Of a stretch of DNA of 64,000 nt, positions 24,036-31,890 are shown piece after piece. The notes under the pieces were generated by a model. The model saw only the letters and a list, made by a program, of their open reading frames with translations, was not told the DNA's origin and searched no databases. Within the stretch, counting starts at the first letter, position 1, and every line of letters starts with the position of its first letter. A program made the translations under genes and the position numbers. This DNA is from JBDHHQ01 sp039586035 (GTDB taxonomy: Bacteria > Gemmatimonadota > Gemmatimonadetes > Longimicrobiales > Gaopeijiaceae). The DNA is taken from assembly GCA_039586035.1 (NCBI GenBank), contig JBDHLD010000001.1, positions 124,001 to 188,000 on the forward strand, read 5' to 3'.

Positions 24036-25706
24036 TTGCCCGACGCGCACACCCAGCCGACCCGGAGCACTCTGCCGGCCCGAACGACGGGAGGGCCGAC
24101 GGGGTCGAACGAGGCCAGTCACTTCCCCGTGCGGGCCCTGGAGCGGGCGGTTGGCGCCCGGCAGGTCGGCGGGAACGCCGTCAGGCTGCAGGTGGAGGGC
24201 GCAGGGACCTTCGAAACCTGGCTGGACGCCATCGACGGGGCCGAGCGGTTCGTCCACTTCGAGAACTACATCCTCCGGGACGACCGCGTCGGCCGGGCAT
24301 TCCGCGACGCGTTGACGGCCAAGGCGCGACAGGGCGTGCCCGTCCGGGTGCTGCACGACTGGGTGGGGTGCTGGGCCACACGCCGGGGATATTGGAAGCC
24401 CTTCCGCGAAGCGGGTGTCGAGGTCCGAGCGTTCAATCCGCCGAGCCTCAGGGACCCGTTCGGACTCCTCCAGCGTGACCACCGGAAGCTCGTATGCGTC
24501 GATGGCCGGGTAGCCTACGTCGGAGGGTTCTGCGTCGGAGAGGAATGGGCCGGTGGCAGCGGCGCTCCTCCCTGGAGGGACACGGGCGTCGAGATCCGTG
24601 GACCGGCGGCCACCGTGGCGGCCCGGGCGTTCGAGACGATCTGGGCCAAGGTCGGGGAGCCTGTCGCTGCGGAGGTGCGGGCCCGGCGGGTCCGAACGGT
24701 CCGGGAAGGCACCACGCCCGTGTGGATCATCCAGGGTATCCCGTGGCGGTCACGGGTCTACCGGGCCACGCAGCTCGTGGCGGCCAGCGCCAAGCGTCGC
24801 ATCTGGATCACCGACCCCTATTTCGTGGCCCCCCGGCCGGTGGCCGAGGCACTGGCGGCGGCCGCCTTGGATGGCGTCGACGTGCGCATCCTGGTGCCTG
24901 GCCACAACAACTGGCCCTGGGTCGGGAGCCTCTCCCGCGGCGGGTATCGCTCCCTCCTGCGCGCCGGCGTGCGCATCTTCGAGTGGCAGGGGTCCATGAT
25001 CCACGCCAAGACGGCCGTTGCGGACAGCATCTGGAGTCGCGTGGGGTCCTCGAACCTGAACGCGGCCAGCCTGCTCGGGAACTGGGAGATCGACGTAGGC
25101 ATTCTTGACCGGAGCCTGGCGGAGCAGCTGGAAGCGACCTTTCTCGCCGATCTGACGCTCAGCGTCGAGATCGTCCTGCCCCGGCGGGCGCGGCAGGTGC
25201 GTCGATCGCGGTTGCCCGAACCGCCGGTCGCAGGGGAGGCCCCTCGGCAGGCGTCGTTGGAGCCCCCGGAACGCCTTCAGGATCGACTGGAGCATTGGCG
25301 CTCCGCGGCGGCCGGCAGCATGAGCTGGAGCGTCGCCGACCTGGTCCGGGCCGGTTCGACCCTGGGAGACGCGATCGCGGGGCACCGCACGCTGGGGCGG
25401 GAGGACCGAGCGGTGCTGAGCACGGTCTCGGCGGGCCTGCTCGTGGCTGCGCTCCTGGCGGCGGTCTTTCCATGGGTCGTCGGTTGGGCCGTCGCCCTGC
25501 TCCTGGGCTGGCTGGGCATCGTGGTCTCCGTCCGCGTCCTGGTGCAGGTCCGGCGGGGCCGTCGAGAAGAGGCGACGCTGAAGTCCCTCGAGTCGCACCT
25601 GGTGCCCGAAGACGAGCCTCCGCTCGTGGCGGAGGGGCATGACCGATATCATCCCGACGAGCCGGCGGCAGGCGTCGAGGAAAAGAACTCAACGGAAGCG
25701 GAATAG
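24036..25706 (+). CDS. Phospholipase D / cardiolipin synthase-like protein with C-terminal membrane segment
   Basis: This 556-residue protein has two PLD catalytic motifs: RDHRKLVCVDGRVAYVGG (~148-165) and IHAKTAVADS with VGSSNLNAAS following (~325-345). Two HKD motifs form one active site that transfers phosphatidyl groups, as in cardiolipin synthase. Unlike classical Cls, the membrane segments lie at the C-terminus (about 465-510: LLVAALLAAVF, GWAVALLLGWLGIVVSVRVLV), not the N-terminus, and a polar, charged tail follows. The start is TTG 24036, supported by GGAG (24024-24027) 8 nt upstream. Its TAG stop directly abuts the ccdA start codon, so the genes are coupled. Confidence 0.85.
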   Translation: MPDAHTQPTRSTLPARTTGGPTGSNEASHFPVRALERAVGARQVGGNAVRLQVEGAGTFETWLDAIDGAERFVHFENYILRDDRVGRAFRDALTAKARQGVPVRVLHDWVGCWATRRGYWKPFREAGVEVRAFNPPSLRDPFGLLQRDHRKLVCVDGRVAYVGGFCVGEEWAGGSGAPPWRDTGVEIRGPAATVAARAFETIWAKVGEPVAAEVRARRVRTVREGTTPVWIIQGIPWRSRVYRATQLVAASAKRRIWITDPYFVAPRPVAEALAAAALDGVDVRILVPGHNNWPWVGSLSRGGYRSLLRAGVRIFEWQGSMIHAKTAVADSIWSRVGSSNLNAASLLGNWEIDVGILDRSLAEQLEATFLADLTLSVEIVLPRRARQVRRSRLPEPPVAGEAPRQASLEPPERLQDRLEHWRSAAAGSMSWSVADLVRAGSTLGDAIAGHRTLGREDRAVLSTVSAGLLVAALLAAVFPWVVGWAVALLLGWLGIVVSVRVLVQVRRGRREEATLKSLESHLVPEDEPPLVAEGHDRYHPDEPAAGVEEKNSTEAE

Positions 25707-26435
25707 ATGAACGAGTCCATCGGATTGGCCGTGGCCTTCAGCGCGGGTCTCCTCTCCTTTCTGTCGCCGTGCGTGCTTCCGCTGGTGCCGAGCTATCTCT
25801 CGTTCGTGACTGGAATGTCTCTGGAAGACCTCCAGGAGGGCGTGGACCGACGGAACACGATGATCCACTCTACGCTGTTCGTCGTCGGGTTCAGCGCCAT
25901 CTTCATGCTCCTCGGCGCCTCCGCCTCGTTCCTCGGACAGTTCTTCCGTTACTACGAGGTATGGATCGCCCGGATCGGCGGGCTGATCATCGTCCTGCTC
26001 GGACTCCACCTGGCAGGGGCCTTCAAGCTCACTCCCCTGCTGCGGGAAAAACGATTCCACGTCCACGACAAGCCGGCCGGGTACCTCGGCACGCTCGGGG
26101 TGGGGGCCGCATTCGGAGCGGGCTGGACGCCGTGTATCGGTCCGGTCCTCGGCGCCATCCTGACCTTCGCCGCCTCGCGGGACGCGTTCTGGTCGGGGGT
26201 GGGCCTGCTGGGCGTCTACTCCCTGGGTTTGGCCGTGCCCTTCCTGCTCTCGGCGCTGGCCATGGAGAGATTCCTCGAGGTGTTCGCCCGGTTCCGCCGT
26301 TTCCTGCCCACGGTGCAGGTCGCTTCCGGCGTGCTCCTGGTCGTGCTCGGCGTGCTGCTCATGACCGGGACCTTCACGATCCTGAGCTCGTATCTGACCC
26401 AGTTCACGCCCGAGTGGATCCTGGACCGGATCTGA
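25707..26435 (+). CDS. ccdA: Cytochrome c biogenesis protein CcdA
   Basis: This 242-residue inner-membrane protein of the CcdA/DsbD-beta family has about six spans. The paired redox motifs are both present: LSFLSPCVLPLVPSYLSF (~15-32) and GAGWTPCIGPVLGAILTF (~136-153); the two cysteines shuttle electrons from cytoplasmic thioredoxin to periplasmic thiol proteins, for haem attachment to c-type cytochromes or disulfide reduction. The start ATG 25707 has GGAAG (25694-25698) 8 nt upstream. No thioredoxin-like ResA/CcmG partner is adjacent. It is convergent with the ABC exporter gene. Confidence 0.92.
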   Translation: MNESIGLAVAFSAGLLSFLSPCVLPLVPSYLSFVTGMSLEDLQEGVDRRNTMIHSTLFVVGFSAIFMLLGASASFLGQFFRYYEVWIARIGGLIIVLLGLHLAGAFKLTPLLREKRFHVHDKPAGYLGTLGVGAAFGAGWTPCIGPVLGAILTFAASRDAFWSGVGLLGVYSLGLAVPFLLSALAMERFLEVFARFRRFLPTVQVASGVLLVVLGVLLMTGTFTILSSYLTQFTPEWILDRI

Positions 26436-26447
26436 CGGCTCGCCTGA

Positions 26448-26478
26448 CCGCGGGAGGCGCCTCGCGGGGCGGCGCCCC
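26448..26478. terminator. G+C-rich imperfect hairpins between convergent ccdA and ABC exporter genes
   Basis: CCGC (26448-26451) plus GAGG (26454-26457) can pair with CCTC plus GCGG (26460-26467), and GGGGC (26466-26470) with GCCCC (26474-26478); the two are mutually overlapping alternatives. No T run. A plausible bidirectional terminator, weakly supported. Confidence 0.25.
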
Positions 26479-26554
26479 CGGCCACGGGATCGCGCGAGGA
26501 CGGCCGGCGGCGTGATGGTGGGTCCCACCGCTCGCCGCGGCGGACGGCCGGTCG

Positions 26555-28354
26555 TCAGCCGGGCGTGGCCTCCGCCTCCATGGCCTGCTCGAGCATCTGG
26601 CGGCGGAGCAAGGTCGCGTAGACGCCGTCGGCCGCGATGAGCTCGTCGTGCGTGCCGCGCTCCACGATCCGGCCGTCCTCGAGGACCAAGATCAGGTCGG
26701 CATCCATGACCGCGCTGACCCGGTGGCTGATGATGAAGGACGTGCGGTCGGCCAGGACGTCCCGCAGGTCCTGGAGGATCCGGGCCTCCGTGTGTGTGTC
26801 GACGGCGCTCAACGCGTCGTCCAGGATCAGGACGACCGGATCCCGAGCCACGGCTCGGGCGAGGGTGGCGCGCTGCTTCTGGCCCCCGGAGAGGTTGATG
26901 CCCCGCTCACCCAGGAACGTCCCGTACCCCTCCGGGAAGTCGTTGATGGATGCGTCCAGCTGGGCGACCCTGGCGGCATCGTACACCTCCTCCGGCGGCT
27001 CGGCACCGTCGCGACCCCATCGGGCATCGCCGCGAGGATCGGCGTGGGTCAGGCCAAGACCGATGTTCTCCGCGATCGTGTCCGAGAACAGGAACGGGTC
27101 CTGGGGCACGACGCCGACGCTCCGCCTGAGATCCGCCGGATCGTAGTCGCGCACGTCGACCCCTCCCACCCGGACGATTCCACGGGTGGCGTCGTACAGC
27201 CTGGGAATCAGCGAGACCAGGGTGCTCTTGCCCGAGCCCGTGCCTCCGACCACGGCCACCGTCTGGCCCCGTAGCGCGGTGAAGCTCACGTCCTGCAGCA
27301 CCCACCGCTCCGTGTCGGGATAGCGGAACCACACGTCCTCGAAGCTCACGTGACCGGAGAGCCTGTCCGCCGAGGTTGGGCGCTCGGGTGGCGCGACGTC
27401 GGGCTCGCGCTCCAGGATCCTGTTGATGCGGCCCATGGAGGCGGCGCCCCGCTGGAACAGGTTCACCACCCACCCCAGGGCGATCATGGGCCAGATCAGC
27501 AGGGCCAGGTAGACCTGGAAGGCGACGAAGTCGCCGATGGTGATGCGTCCGGCCATGACCTCGAGTCCGCCCAGCCAGAGCACGGTCACCATGGCCGCGC
27601 CGGTCAGGACGGACAGCAGTGGGTGGAACAGTCCTGCCGCCGTGACGAGCCGCATGTTGCGGCGCAGATACTCTCGGTTCTCTTCGTCGAACTGAAGGGC
27701 CTGGGCCCGCTCCTGCCCGTACGCCCGAACGATGCGTACCCCTGTGAGGTTCTCCTGGACGGTGGTCGTGACCGTGGAAAACTGCTCCTGGATCTCCAAG
27801 AAGCGTCGATGGATGACACGGCCGAAGCCCAGGACGACCGGTGGGACCAGCACCATGGGAATCAGGGCGTATAGCGTGAGTCGGGGGCTGATCCAAATCA
27901 TGATGGCCAGGCCCACCGCGAAGCCCACCGCAGTGTTCACCGAATACATGACGGCTGGTCCGGCCGCCATGCGGGCGGCCAGCATGTCCTGCGTCGACCG
28001 TGCCATGAGATCGCCGGTACGCGTCTGGCCGAAGAATCTCGCGTCCAGACTCAGGAGGCGCCGGAAGTACCGCTCCCTCAGATCGCATTCGATGCGCCGA
28101 CTGATGCCGTTCAGGAGCTCTCGCATTCCGTAGCGGCAGGCGCCCCCCAACGCCGTGGTCCCGACGATCAAGGCGGCGAGCACGGCCAGCGTCGTCATGG
28201 TGGTGGCCGGATCGGAGAGGCCGTCGATGGCCACCTTCAGGATGTACGGCGCCGCCTTGCCGAACACGTTGGCGAGCACGACCAGCAGCAGCCCCGCCGC
28301 CAGACCCCCGCGGTAGGGGCGGAAGAAGGGCAAGAGCGTCTTCAGCTGGCTCAT
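26555..28354 (-). CDS. ABC transporter, fused permease-ATPase exporter (MsbA/multidrug type)
   Basis: This 599-residue half-transporter has a six-span membrane domain (1-~310, starting FFRPYRGGLAAGLLLVVLANVFG) followed by a nucleotide-binding domain. It carries Walker A VGGTGSGKSTLVS, a Q-loop in VPQDPFLFSD, the signature NLSGGQKQRATLARAV, Walker B VVLILDDALSAVDTHTE and the H-loop ISHRVS. Such homodimers or heterodimers export lipids, drugs or peptides across the inner membrane. The NBD carries an insert (GDARWGRDGAEPPEEVYDAA) between Q-loop and signature, often seen in one half of heterodimeric exporters, but no partner gene is adjacent. ATG 28354 is chosen over the longer frame to 28456. 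It is divergent from the lipoprotein gene at 28522. Confidence 0.9.
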   Translation of the reverse strand: MSQLKTLLPFFRPYRGGLAAGLLLVVLANVFGKAAPYILKVAIDGLSDPATTMTTLAVLAALIVGTTALGGACRYGMRELLNGISRRIECDLRERYFRRLLSLDARFFGQTRTGDLMARSTQDMLAARMAAGPAVMYSVNTAVGFAVGLAIMIWISPRLTLYALIPMVLVPPVVLGFGRVIHRRFLEIQEQFSTVTTTVQENLTGVRIVRAYGQERAQALQFDEENREYLRRNMRLVTAAGLFHPLLSVLTGAAMVTVLWLGGLEVMAGRITIGDFVAFQVYLALLIWPMIALGWVVNLFQRGAASMGRINRILEREPDVAPPERPTSADRLSGHVSFEDVWFRYPDTERWVLQDVSFTALRGQTVAVVGGTGSGKSTLVSLIPRLYDATRGIVRVGGVDVRDYDPADLRRSVGVVPQDPFLFSDTIAENIGLGLTHADPRGDARWGRDGAEPPEEVYDAARVAQLDASINDFPEGYGTFLGERGINLSGGQKQRATLARAVARDPVVLILDDALSAVDTHTEARILQDLRDVLADRTSFIISHRVSAVMDADLILVLEDGRIVERGTHDELIAADGVYATLLRRQMLEQAMEAEATPG

Positions 28355-28521
28355 TTCACGCTCGTTCGTGTATGACGGTTGGGTCCGAAGCTCGGACGTT
28401 CCCGTGGCCGCGTGGTCTCGTTGGTCGTGGTCCGAGAGTCGCGCCCGAGGGACCACTGGACCGCGCCCGAGCGGGACCCCGATCCCGGGTCCCGCGGGCG
28501 GCAGCGCTGGGGGAAAGTCTT

Positions 28522-29574
28522 ATGGTGAGGCACGGCGGGAAAGTTCCGGTGATGCTCCTGGTGATGGGTGCACTGGCCATGGCGGCGTGCGGAGGCGAAG
28601 CCAAATCCGCGGAAGAGCCGGAGGGCCAGGCCAAAGCCGCCGACGCCGTTCACGAAGCCCCCAACGCGGCCAGCTCCGACGCGGCGCTCATGCCCGTGCC
28701 GGGTAGTCGGCAGGCCGCGGCGCTGGCGGTGCAGGATGCCCCCGAGCCCGAAGCCGAGACGCCCGAGGCGGAGCAGGCCGTTTCGTCCTCGGTTACGCTG
28801 CGTCCCCGCCCCTCGCCGGCCCCCGAGCCCGAGCGGCCGGTCGAGGTGTCTAGCCCCGCGGGGGGGCCGATCCCTGCTCCGCTGCCCACCGGGGAGACCG
28901 ACGGGGGTCCCGCTGAGCCCGACCAGCCGGAACCGGCGCCCGCTCCCGACGAGCTGACGGCGGTCCTGGAAACGCCGGTCCCATCGGTGGATCTCGCGGA
29001 GGTGCCTGAGCCCGTCACCGAGCCCGAGCCCGAACCCACTGGGCTGGTGCTACAGCCCGGCGTCGAGATCCCGGTCACGCTCGAGGCGGACCTCTCGACC
29101 CGGAGCCATCAACCAGGCGACGCATTCTACGGCTACATCGAGGACGACGTGCTCGCGGCGGACGGAATGGTGTTGGTGTCCATGGGGGCCCGCATCCGAG
29201 GGCGGGTCGTCGAAAGCCGCAAGTCCACGGGGCCCAACGATCCCGCGGTGCTGGACCTGGCTCTGGAGGCGCTGATCTCCGACGGGCGCAACTATCCCAT
29301 GGTGGGGACGGTCGTGCGGACCGAGATCGAAACCCAATCCGGGGAGAGCACCGGCCGCACGGTGGCGAAGGTGGGCGTCGGGGCCGCCGCCGGCGCGATC
29401 CTCGGGAAGCTGCTGGGCAAGAACACCGAAGCCGCCGTCGCGGGCGCCCTGGTGGGCGCGGCAGCCGGCACGGCCGCGGCCGTCTCGGCCAAGGACGGCC
29501 ACGCCCTCATCCCTCAGGGCTCCACCATGGTCGTACGGCTGGATCTACCGCTGCAGCTCGAGCCGAGCCGGTAG
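28522..29574 (+). CDS. Lipoprotein with proline/glutamate-rich linker and glycine-zipper end
   Basis: This 350-residue exported lipoprotein has a signal peptide VPVMLLVMGALA with lipobox MAAC. Residues ~25-175 are low-complexity, rich in proline, glutamate and alanine (PEPEAETPEAEQ, EPEPEPTG) and likely span the periplasm or peptidoglycan. Residues ~180-265 form a beta domain (VLQPGVEIPVTLEADLSTRS, GDAFYGYIEDDVLAADGMVL, ARIRGRVVESRKS) resembling the C-terminal domain seen in VirB10/TrbI-like and related envelope proteins. A glycine/alanine zipper follows (VGVGAAAGAILGKLLG, AGALVGAAAGTAAA), typical of outer-membrane-associated lipoproteins. ATG 28522 has GGGGGA (28509-28514) 7 nt upstream; the frame before it is not protein-like. 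Function unknown. Confidence 0.7.
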   Translation: MVRHGGKVPVMLLVMGALAMAACGGEAKSAEEPEGQAKAADAVHEAPNAASSDAALMPVPGSRQAAALAVQDAPEPEAETPEAEQAVSSSVTLRPRPSPAPEPERPVEVSSPAGGPIPAPLPTGETDGGPAEPDQPEPAPAPDELTAVLETPVPSVDLAEVPEPVTEPEPEPTGLVLQPGVEIPVTLEADLSTRSHQPGDAFYGYIEDDVLAADGMVLVSMGARIRGRVVESRKSTGPNDPAVLDLALEALISDGRNYPMVGTVVRTEIETQSGESTGRTVAKVGVGAAAGAILGKLLGKNTEAAVAGALVGAAAGTAAAVSAKDGHALIPQGSTMVVRLDLPLQLEPSR

Positions 29575-29593
29575 CGAGGACGGCGTAGCCGAC

Positions 29594-30778
29594 TCAGCGC
29601 GGAGGGTCCTCCAGCAGAGCCCGTGCCGAGGCCGCCAGCGTGGCCGCCCCGAGGTGTAGCGCCTGCTCGTCGATGTCGAAGCGCGGATGGTGGTGCTGGC
29701 GAAGGCCCGGCAATCCCGCCCCGAGCCAGAAGAAGGCCCCAGGCGCTTCCCGCGACAGAATGCCGAAGTCCTCTGCCTCCATGATCCGAGAGCCAGGGAG
29801 CACCGCATCCGGCCCGAGGACTGCGGCGGCCGCGTCGCCGACCCGGGCCGCTACGTGGGTGTGGTTGACCACCGGGGGGAAACCCGGACGAAAGGTGACG
29901 CGAGCCGAGCCCTCGAAGGCCTCGGCAGTGGCGAAGGCCGCGCGTACGGCGGCGCGCAACTCCTCCCGGACATCGTCCACGAAGTAGCGAAGGGTGCCCG
30001 TCAGCCGCACGTGGTCCGCGATGACGTTGGCTGCCGTACCGCCGCGGACGGTCCCGAAGGTGACGACTCCCGCATCGCCCGGCGCGATACGGCGGGACAC
30101 CGCCTGCTGGGCAGCCAACACCCCCTGGCTGGCCAACAAGACCGCGTCGACGCCCTCGTGCGGCCGGGCGCCGTGGGCGCTCTTGCCGCGTACGTCTACG
30201 ACGATCTCCTCGCCCCCCGCCATGATGGTCCCATCGGCCAGGAACACTTTGCCCACCGGCAGGTGCGCGCCGACGTGCAGGCCCACGACGGCGTCGACGT
30301 CGGTCATGGCGCCGTCTTCGATCATTCGGGTGGCGCCGCTCTTCCCGTCCGCGTCCACGGTCTCTTCGGAGGGCTGAAACAGGAAGCGGACCGTACCCGC
30401 GGCCAGATGCCCGTCACGCGCGGCCGCCACCAGCAGGGCGGCGGCGCCCAGGAGTCCAGCGGTATGGGCGTCGTGCCCGCACGCGTGCATCACGCCTGCC
30501 ACGGTGGACCCGAAGTCGTGGTCGGGGTCCTCCTGGATGGGCAGCGCATCCATGTCGGCCCGCAGCGCCACCGTGGGCCCCGGACCGTTGCGGAGCTCTC
30601 CCACCACGCCCGTGCGACCCACTCCCGTTCGCACCACGAGGTCCAGCGCGGCGAGCCGGTCCGCGACTACGGCGGCCGTTCGGTGCTCCTGGAAGGACAG
30701 CTCCGGGTGGCGATGGAAGTCGCGCCGCAGGGCGATCAGCTCGGGCTGAAGGGCCCGCGCCTGCTCCAGTAGGTCCAT
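29594..30778 (-). CDS. M20 family amidohydrolase (hippurate/N-acyl-amino-acid hydrolase type)
   Basis: This 394-residue metallo-amidohydrolase is of the M20D group. The landmarks are RRDFHRHPELSFQEHRTA near the start, VALRADMDALPIQED (~70-84), MHACGHDAHTA (~97-107) with the conserved cysteine and histidines, FLFQPSEE (~131-138) and a C-terminal HHHPRFDIDE. The family removes acyl groups from N-acyl amino acids, hippurate or indole-acetyl conjugates; it binds two divalent metals in the cytoplasm. The length is standard. ATG 30778 has no clear ribosome site. It is convergent with the lipoprotein gene (19 bp) and divergent from murQ (212 bp). Confidence 0.9.
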   Translation of the reverse strand: MDLLEQARALQPELIALRRDFHRHPELSFQEHRTAAVVADRLAALDLVVRTGVGRTGVVGELRNGPGPTVALRADMDALPIQEDPDHDFGSTVAGVMHACGHDAHTAGLLGAAALLVAAARDGHLAAGTVRFLFQPSEETVDADGKSGATRMIEDGAMTDVDAVVGLHVGAHLPVGKVFLADGTIMAGGEEIVVDVRGKSAHGARPHEGVDAVLLASQGVLAAQQAVSRRIAPGDAGVVTFGTVRGGTAANVIADHVRLTGTLRYFVDDVREELRAAVRAAFATAEAFEGSARVTFRPGFPPVVNHTHVAARVGDAAAAVLGPDAVLPGSRIMEAEDFGILSREAPGAFFWLGAGLPGLRQHHHPRFDIDEQALHLGAATLAASARALLEDPPR

Positions 30779-30863
30779 GGACGGAACAATGGGGAAGGAG
30801 GGTAGGGCCCTTGGCCGCGACCTCTCGGGTTCATGGCGACGCCCTACGGTCGTACCGGCGCCG

Positions 30864-30893
30864 TTGCCGCCCGGATCGCGCCCGGGCTAGCTT
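30864..30893 (+). promoter_or_regulatory. Candidate murQ promoter (TTGCCG, 18 bp, TAGCTT)
   Basis: TTGCCG at 30864-30869 and TAGCTT at 30888-30893 are separated by 18 bp in the divergent gap before murQ. TTGCCG also serves as the likely -35 of the rocD promoter, and TAGCTT recurs upstream of other genes here. It predicts a leader of about 90 nt. No transcript data; inference from spacing and recurrence. Confidence 0.35.
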
Positions 30894-30990
30894 TCCGTGG
30901 AGCGAATGATCACCCGCAGTATACGCGACCCGGCGGCGGCCTCACAACGCCGACCCCGGAGCCCTTCCGCCGGCGAGGTCGGCGAACGCC

Positions 30991-31890
30991 ATGGCCGATC
31001 CGCGCCTCACCGAGCAGCGCAACCCCCGTACCCGGCGCATCGACACCTTGTCCCCCCTGGAGATCGTGGATCTGATCAACGCGGAGGACCAGATGGTGGC
31101 CGCCGCCGTGGCCGAGGAGCGGGAGGTCATCGCCCGGGCCCTCGAGCTCGTGGTGGAGGCTCTCGGTCGGGGTGGAAGGCTCATCTACGTGGGTGCGGGG
31201 ACATCGGGGCGGCTGGGCGTGTTGGACGCTGCCGAGATGCCTCCGACCTTCGGCACCGATCCCGAGATGGTGCAGGGGGTGATCGCGGGCGGATCCGACG
31301 CCCTCATGCGCTCGAGGGAAGGCGCCGAGGACCATCCGGCCGACGGCGCGGCCGCCATGGACGAGCGCGGCGTGGGTGCGGACGATTTCGTACTGGGGAT
31401 CGCCACCTCGGGCACGACGCCCTACGTGCACGGCGCGCTGGCTCGAGCACGGGAGCGAGGGGCGCGGACCGGTTTCCTTCTCTGCAGCCACCCCACTCGT
31501 GAGCTCACCGAGACCCACGACGTCGTGATCGCTCCACTCGTGGGGCCGGAGGTGATCACGGGCTCCACACGAATGAAGGCGGGCACGGCGACCAAGCTCG
31601 TCCTCAACACCCTGACCACCGGCGCCATGGTTCGGCTGGGCAAGGTCTACGGGAATCTCATGGTGGACGTGCAGGTGACGTGCGCCAAGCTCCGGGACCG
31701 GGGCGAGCGAATCCTCGTCGACACCCTGGGGGTCGAGCGGACCGAGGCGAGCCGGCTCCTCGACGACTCCGGGGGGCACGTCAAGAGCGCCCTCGTGATG
31801 GGGAGGAAGGGGGTGTCGCTGGAGGAGGCCCGGGGATTGCTCCAGGAAGCCGACGGGCACCTGGCGCTCGTGGTGGGGGACCCCGTTTGA
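30991..31890 (+). CDS. murQ: N-acetylmuramic acid 6-phosphate etherase
   Basis: This 299-residue SIS-domain protein is clearly MurQ: LTEQRNPRTRRIDTLSPLEI at the N-terminus, IYVGAGTSGRLGVLDAAE (~66-83), EGAEDHPADGAAAM, LGIATSGTTPYVHGAL (~134-149), TGSTRMKAGTATKLVLN (~191-207) and VKSALVM near the end. It cleaves the D-lactyl ether of MurNAc 6-phosphate, giving GlcNAc 6-phosphate and lactate, in peptidoglycan recycling. The partner kinases AnmK or MurK and a phosphotransferase are not in the window. ATG 30991 is used; the only upstream GAGG lies 12 nt away. Its TGA overlaps the TTG start of the next gene (TTGA). Confidence 0.92.
   Translation: MADPRLTEQRNPRTRRIDTLSPLEIVDLINAEDQMVAAAVAEEREVIARALELVVEALGRGGRLIYVGAGTSGRLGVLDAAEMPPTFGTDPEMVQGVIAGGSDALMRSREGAEDHPADGAAAMDERGVGADDFVLGIATSGTTPYVHGALARARERGARTGFLLCSHPTRELTETHDVVIAPLVGPEVITGSTRMKAGTATKLVLNTLTTGAMVRLGKVYGNLMVDVQVTCAKLRDRGERILVDTLGVERTEASRLLDDSGGHVKSALVMGRKGVSLEEARGLLQEADGHLALVVGDPV

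Noticed and set aside
25707..26435. Possible thioredoxin-like partner or haem-lyase operon around ccdA.
   Set aside because: Neighbours are a phospholipase D protein and an ABC exporter; no CxxC thioredoxin-fold protein is adjacent.
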